Positions 59,852 to 64,000 of a stretch of DNA of 64,000 nucleotides are shown here, in pieces (within the stretch, counting starts at the first letter, position 1; every line of letters starts with the position of its first letter). The notes under the pieces are model-generated. The model searched no databases, had not been told where the DNA came from, and saw only the letters and a list, made by a program, of their open reading frames with translations. The position numbers and the translations under genes were made by a program. This DNA is from Palsa-851 sp035534435 (lineage in GTDB: Bacteria > Chloroflexota > Dormibacteria > Aeolococcales > Aeolococcaceae): positions 1-64,000 of the forward strand of contig DATLRX010000002.1 of assembly GCA_035534435.1 (NCBI GenBank), in the 5' to 3' direction.

Positions 59852-60901
59852 CTGAATGTCGCGATCGTCGGGTACGGCCTCGCCGGCCGGGTGTTCCACG
59901 GACCGCTCATCGCGGCAACCCCGGGAATGCGGGTGGGCGCAATCGTGACTGCAAATCCCGAACGTCGGGCCGAGGCGCGCCGCGACTTCCCCGAAGCGCT
60001 CGTTCTTGCCCACTCCCAGGACGTGTGGGACGCCGCCGATCGATTCGACCTCGCCGTGATCGCAACGGCGTCGGGATCGCACACGGCAGTCGCAACCGCG
60101 GCCGTCGATGCAGGGCTTGCGGTCGTGGTGGAGAAGCCGATGGCGATCACCGCCTCCGCGGCGCGATCGCTCACGGACCACGCCGCCGCGCGCAACGTCC
60201 TCCTCGTTCCGTTCCTCAACCGCCGCTGGGACTCCGATCACCTCACGCTCAGCAACCTGCTGGCGGCGGGGCGGCTTGGGACGGTCCTTCGCTATGAGTC
60301 GAGATTCGAGCGCTGGCGACCGACTCCGGGGTCCGGATGGCGGGACGACCGCGCGCCCGAGACCGGCGGCGGGCTTCTGCTCGACCTCGGGACCCACCTG
60401 ATCGACCAGGCGCTGACCCTGTTCGGCCCGGTGCGCCACGTCTACGCCGAGATCCTCTCCCGCCGCGGGGGCTCCGATGACGATGTGTTCCTCGCGCTGC
60501 GGCACGACTCCGGCGTGCTCTCCCACCTCTGGGCGGGCGCGCTTGCCGCCGCGCCCGGGCCCCGCCTCCGGGTGCTCGGCGATCGCGGGGCATTCGTGAT
60601 CACGCTCCTGGACGGTCAGGAGGACGCGCTGCGTGCAGGCCGGCGACCCGATCAACCGGAGTTCGCGGACCCCCCGCGCGATCGCTGGGGACGCCTCGTT
60701 CACGGCGATGACGGTGAACCGGTGCCGAGCATCCCCGGCCGATGGAGCGAGTTCTATGTCCGTGTCAGGGATGCCCTCCGCGAGGGCTCGCCACCGCCGG
60801 TGAGCGCCACGGACGCGATCGCCTGCCTGTCAATCATCGATGCCGCACGCGAAAGCGCCCGAACCGGAACGCTTGCTCAGCCGGTCTCGACAAAGGGGTA
60901 G
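59852..60901 (+). CDS. Gfo/Idh/MocA-family oxidoreductase
   Basis: About 349 residues. The conserved start is LNVAIVGYGLAGRVFHGPL, where the first codon is CTG 59852; no ATG, GTG or TTG lies in frame nearby. Just upstream, GTG 59835 opens a six-codon frame ending in TGA that overlaps this CTG, so one lost base is an alternative explanation. Motifs: GYGLAG Rossmann loop, catalytic Lys in VVEKPMA, GGGLLLDLGTHLIDQAL. NAD(P)-dependent oxidation of a sugar or similar compound; substrate unknown. Confidence 0.87.
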   Translation: MNVAIVGYGLAGRVFHGPLIAATPGMRVGAIVTANPERRAEARRDFPEALVLAHSQDVWDAADRFDLAVIATASGSHTAVATAAVDAGLAVVVEKPMAITASAARSLTDHAAARNVLLVPFLNRRWDSDHLTLSNLLAAGRLGTVLRYESRFERWRPTPGSGWRDDRAPETGGGLLLDLGTHLIDQALTLFGPVRHVYAEILSRRGGSDDDVFLALRHDSGVLSHLWAGALAAAPGPRLRVLGDRGAFVITLLDGQEDALRAGRRPDQPEFADPPRDRWGRLVHGDDGEPVPSIPGRWSEFYVRVRDALREGSPPPVSATDAIACLSIIDAARESARTGTLAQPVSTKG

Positions 60902-60939
60902 ATCCAGCCGGATTGTTCGACGCCGCGGTCGACTCGGGA

Positions 60940-60953
60940 ACCACCGCGGTGGT
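60940..60953. promoter_or_regulatory. Perfect 14-base palindrome upstream of the glyoxylate/glycolate genes
   Basis: ACCACCGCGGTGGT is its own reverse complement. It lies 36 bases before the aminotransferase start in an 87-base gap and could be an operator. No regulator gene is adjacent in the window. Confidence 0.4.
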
Positions 60954-60988
60954 CGGGACCCCATCCCCCGGCACGTCGGTATGGCAGC

Positions 60989-62095
60989 ATGAATCGCCGC
61001 ATGGCCACTCCCCCGCTGCTCATGATCCCGGGTCCGACGCCGGTTGCGCCGGAGGTGCTGGCGGCGCTCGCAGAACCGGTCCGCAGCCACATGGGTCCCG
61101 AGAACGCCGCGAGCATGCTCCGCATCCAGGAAGGGATTCGAACGCTTGCAGGCTCCTCGACCGCGCGTGTGCATTGCTTCGCGGGGGCCGGCACGCTTGC
61201 CATGGAAGTCGCGCTCGTGAACCACTCGTCTCCGGGCGATCGCATCATCGTGGTGAGTCACGGGTTCTTCAGCGACCGGTTCACGCAGATCGCTGAGACG
61301 CTCGGCCTGCGCGTCGACGTGCTCCACGTCGCGTGGGGCGAGCATGCCGATCCCGCGGCAGTGCGCCAGATGATCGCCCGGGGCGACGCTCCCGCGGTCG
61401 TGTGCATGACGCACGTGGAGACGAGCACCGGCGTCCTCGCGGACTGCGCGGTGCTGGCGGCTGCGGCGCGCGACGTCGCGCCCGACGCGATCCTCGTGGT
61501 CGACGGCGTGTGCGCGACCGGTGGTGTCGAGGAGGCGATGGATGGGTGGGATGTCGATGTCGTGCTCACCGGAGCGCAGAAAGCGCTGGGTGTACCACCC
61601 GGCCTCGCCATCCTCGCGGTGTCCGAGCGTGCGCGACAGCGTCGCGAGTCCCTCGGCGACATTCGCGCGTACTACGCCGACCTGCGACGCTGGGATGTGT
61701 CGGTCGACGACCCGAAGCGATACTTCTCCACACATGCGGTGTCGCTGATCCGCGCGCTCGAGGTATCGCTCGACGGCATCTTCGACGAGGGACTTCCGGC
61801 ACGATTCGAGCGCCATCGCCGCGTTGCCGCGATGGTTCGCGACGGCATGAGCGAGCTGGGTTTCGAGCCACTGACGGATGCCGCGTACCTCGCGCCCACG
61901 CTCAGCGTGTTCGCGCTGCCGGAGGGGGTCGAGGATGCCGCATTCCGGGCAGGCATGTCCGAACGCGGGGTCATCGTCTCCGCGTGTCTCGGGCCATGGG
62001 CTGGGCGCGGCATCCGCATCGGACACATGGGGACGGCCGCCGAAGCCGAGGCGACACGGACGATCGACGTCGCCGCCGCAACGCTCGGTAGGTGA
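60989..62095 (+). CDS. Alanine/serine-glyoxylate aminotransferase (class V)
   Basis: 368 residues from ATG 60989; ATG 61001 (MATPPLLMIPGPTPV) is also plausible. Class V motifs: LMIPGPTPVAPEVL, THVETSTGVLADC, VVDGVCATGGVE, and PLP Lys in LTGAQKALGVPPG. Transfers an amino group to glyoxylate giving glycine. The glycolate oxidase genes that follow would supply glyoxylate, so the three genes make a glycolate-to-glycine route. Confidence 0.9.
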   Translation: MNRRMATPPLLMIPGPTPVAPEVLAALAEPVRSHMGPENAASMLRIQEGIRTLAGSSTARVHCFAGAGTLAMEVALVNHSSPGDRIIVVSHGFFSDRFTQIAETLGLRVDVLHVAWGEHADPAAVRQMIARGDAPAVVCMTHVETSTGVLADCAVLAAAARDVAPDAILVVDGVCATGGVEEAMDGWDVDVVLTGAQKALGVPPGLAILAVSERARQRRESLGDIRAYYADLRRWDVSVDDPKRYFSTHAVSLIRALEVSLDGIFDEGLPARFERHRRVAAMVRDGMSELGFEPLTDAAYLAPTLSVFALPEGVEDAAFRAGMSERGVIVSACLGPWAGRGIRIGHMGTAAEAEATRTIDVAAATLGR

Positions 62096-62111
62096 GCCGC
62101 GATGACAGGCG

Positions 62112-63563
62112 ATGCTTGACGTCGCGGTCCTCGAGCGACTGCGCGCGGCGGCCGGCGATGAGGGGCTCATCACGGCCCCGGCAGCGCTGCGGACGTACGC
62201 CTGCGACGGGCTGACCGGACACCGCGTGACGCCCGCGGCAGTGGTGCTGCCGCTGACTACGGAAGCCGTCGCCGAGGTCGTGCGCACCTGCGTCGCCGCG
62301 GACATCCCCTTCGTCGCGCGCGGCGCGGGGACCGGCCTGTCCGGCGGCGCGCTTCCGGCGGCCGACGGAGTCGTCGTCTGTCTCAGCCGGATGCGCTCGA
62401 TTCTCGACATCGACCTCGACAATCACCAGGTCACGGTGCAACCCGGTGTGACCAACCTCGAGGTGAGCACGGCGGTGCGCCCGCTCGGGTACTTCTACGC
62501 GCCGGACCCGTCGTCGCAGCAGGTCTGCACGATCGGTGGGAACGTGGCGGAGAACTCGGGCGGAGCGCATTGCCTGAAGTACGGGTTCACCACGCATCAC
62601 GTGCTCGGTGCGACGTTCGTCACCGCCGGCGGGCGCATCGCCAGGCTCGGCGGCGCCGTCCGCGACTCGGCCGGCTACGACCTCCTGGGTGTCGTCATCG
62701 GCAGCGAAGGCACGCTCGGCATCGTGACCGAGGTGGTGCTGCGCATCGTCCGCGTCCCGGAGTCGACGCAGACCGTTCTCGCGGCGTTCAACAGCATGGG
62801 CGATGCGGGCGAGGCGGTCTCACGGATCATCGCCGCGGGGATCACGCCCGCCGCCATCGAGATGATGGATCGGCTCGCGATCATGGCATGCGAGCAGACG
62901 GTTCACGCGGGGTATCCCGACTGCGGAGCGGCGCTCATCGTCGAGCTCGACGGACCGGCGGTCGAGACTGAGACGGGTCTTCGGGAGGTCATCGACACCT
63001 GCACGGCAAGCGGGGCGATCGAGATCCGCGTCGCGGCCGACGACACCGAGCGCGCGCTGATCTGGAAAGCGCGCAAGGCGGCCTTCGCGTCGATGGGCAG
63101 GATCAGCCCGAGCTACTACGTCCAGGACGGCGTCATCCCGCGGACGCGTCTGCGCGACGTGCTCGAGCAGATCGACGCACTGTCCGCGTCGTACGGCCTG
63201 CGAGTCGCCAACGTCTTTCACGCCGGCGACGGCAACCTCCACCCGCTGGTGCTGTTCGACGACATGCAGGAGGGCGCCGGCGAGCGCGCGCTCGAGGTGG
63301 CCGGGAGGATCCTCGAGGCATGCATCACGGCAGGCGGCTCCATCACGGGCGAGCACGGTGTCGGATCCGACAAGGCGTGCTACATGCCGAAGATGTTCAG
63401 CCCGAGCTCCATCGATGTGATGGGCCGCGTGCGCGACGCGTTCGATCCTCACGATCTGTGCAATCCCGGTAAGGCGCTGCCGACGCCCCGGCTGTGCGGT
63501 GAGGTGCCGGGCATGTACCGGCCGCATCCCGTCGAGGCAGCCGGTCTCGCGGAGCGCATGTGA
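62112..63563 (+). CDS. glcD: Glycolate oxidase FAD-linked subunit
   Basis: 483 residues from ATG 62112. FAD-binding type 4 motif: VARGAGTGLSGGALP, then DPSSQQVCTIGGNVAENSGG; C-terminal FHAGDGNLHPLVLFD and GSITGEHGVGSDK, the usual GlcD ending. Oxidises glycolate or another 2-hydroxy acid. The following glcE starts in a TGATG overlap. Confidence 0.92.
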   Translation: MLDVAVLERLRAAAGDEGLITAPAALRTYACDGLTGHRVTPAAVVLPLTTEAVAEVVRTCVAADIPFVARGAGTGLSGGALPAADGVVVCLSRMRSILDIDLDNHQVTVQPGVTNLEVSTAVRPLGYFYAPDPSSQQVCTIGGNVAENSGGAHCLKYGFTTHHVLGATFVTAGGRIARLGGAVRDSAGYDLLGVVIGSEGTLGIVTEVVLRIVRVPESTQTVLAAFNSMGDAGEAVSRIIAAGITPAAIEMMDRLAIMACEQTVHAGYPDCGAALIVELDGPAVETETGLREVIDTCTASGAIEIRVAADDTERALIWKARKAAFASMGRISPSYYVQDGVIPRTRLRDVLEQIDALSASYGLRVANVFHAGDGNLHPLVLFDDMQEGAGERALEVAGRILEACITAGGSITGEHGVGSDKACYMPKMFSPSSIDVMGRVRDAFDPHDLCNPGKALPTPRLCGEVPGMYRPHPVEAAGLAERM

Positions 63564-64000
63564 TGGTGGCGGCTGCCGTCGACCTGCGCATGCTCGGCGA
63601 CATCGTCGGAGCGCACAACGTGCGTGACGCGCGCGCCGGCGACGAGGTTCGTGGCATCGCGCCCGCCGCGGTCGTCTCGCCCGCAACCGATGCCGAGGTA
63701 TCCGCGGTGCTCGCGGCTGCGACGGCTCGCAACCTTGCCGTCGTCGCCCGTGGTGGTGGCACGAAGATCGGCTGGGGCGCGCCGCCGGTGCGCTGCGACC
63801 TCGTGCTCTCGACCTCGCGGATCGAGGGCATCGTGGACCACGAGCCCGCCGACCTCGTGTGTGTCGCGCGCGCGGGCACCACGCTCGCGGACCTGCAGTC
63901 GCGCCTCGCGTCCACCGAGGGATTCCGCCAGCGCCTGATGCTCGATCCCCCGCAGGGCGCCGCGGCAACACTCGGCGGCGTGGTCGCAACCGCTGCCAGC
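63563..64000 (+). CDS. glcE: Glycolate oxidase FAD-binding subunit, partial (3' end outside window)
   Basis: 146 codons from ATG 63563 to the window edge, with no stop. It shares its first base with the glcD stop. An FAD-binding segment AVVARGGGTKIGWG and DPPQGAAATLGGVVAT match GlcE. It is shorter than GlcD in known systems and works with GlcD and GlcF; a glcF gene is expected beyond the window. Confidence 0.85.
   Translation, partial: MVAAAVDLRMLGDIVGAHNVRDARAGDEVRGIAPAAVVSPATDAEVSAVLAAATARNLAVVARGGGTKIGWGAPPVRCDLVLSTSRIEGIVDHEPADLVCVARAGTTLADLQSRLASTEGFRQRLMLDPPQGAAATLGGVVATAAS

Noticed and set aside
1..64000. CRISPR arrays, tRNA or rRNA genes, insertion sequences, prophage
   Set aside because: I saw no regularly spaced repeats, no tRNA or rRNA-like stretch, no transposase, integrase or phage structural gene.

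Overview
The window looks like chromosomal DNA of a high-GC, free-living soil-type bacterium. Signs are frequent GTG starts, operons packed by 1-4 base stop/start overlaps, F420 cofactor genes with an F420-dependent glucose-6-phosphate dehydrogenase, an LCP cell-wall protein and a Flp pilin. This fits Actinomycetota (Thermoleophilia-like) or a neighbouring lineage such as Dormibacterota or Chloroflexota. I cannot place it more exactly. I saw no rRNA, tRNA, CRISPR array, insertion sequence or prophage.

Layout. 1-8.4 kb: envelope and signalling genes (partial beta-propeller protein, LCP protein, HtrA-type protease, DUF5946, GAF-GGDEF-EAL protein, aldo/keto reductase, a small four-helix protein with paired histidines). 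8.5-12.9 kb: drug efflux MFS, a Flp pilin beside a two-component system, and an AAC(6')-like acetyltransferase. 12.9-20.0 kb: a divergent cluster matching the aerobic 2-aminobenzoyl-CoA (anthranilate) pathway: CoA ligase, fused monooxygenase/reductase, enoyl-CoA hydratase, RidA, acyl-CoA dehydrogenase, plus a creatininase-family protein. 20.3-28.6 kb: one overlapping operon encoding the protocatechuate/beta-ketoadipate branch (pcaI-J-F-H-G-B-D-C, an IclR regulator, a hydrolase, DUF1697). In it pcaH has lost its catalytic core. 28.8-37.2 kb, divergent: a Liv-type ABC importer, an aldehyde dehydrogenase, pobA and an intradiol dioxygenase. GTTC/GAAC repeats lie between the two divergent units.

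37.2-49 kb: SDR, a nucleotidyltransferase-like protein, an APC permease, then divergently a DeoR-regulated operon with two BtpA-family paralogues, a metallophosphoesterase, an FGGY kinase, a TIM-barrel isomerase-like protein, an alpha/beta hydrolase and an acyl-CoA synthetase. I do not recognise the pathway; this is the best candidate for an undescribed system. 49-53 kb: MaoC, acyl-CoA ligase, amidohydrolase-2, EamA exporter. 53-56.7 kb: cofC-cofE-cofD, an FDOR-type flavin/deazaflavin protein and fgd. 56.7-64 kb: GGDEF-EAL-receiver protein, a 62-residue protein, Gfo/Idh oxidoreductase, and glyoxylate aminotransferase-glcD-glcE (running off the end).

Several genes in the aromatic region have damaged or non-standard starts (pobA, SDR) or an internal deletion (pcaH). 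Either the 4-hydroxybenzoate/protocatechuate route is decaying, or the assembly has local errors. Read-level checking would decide.
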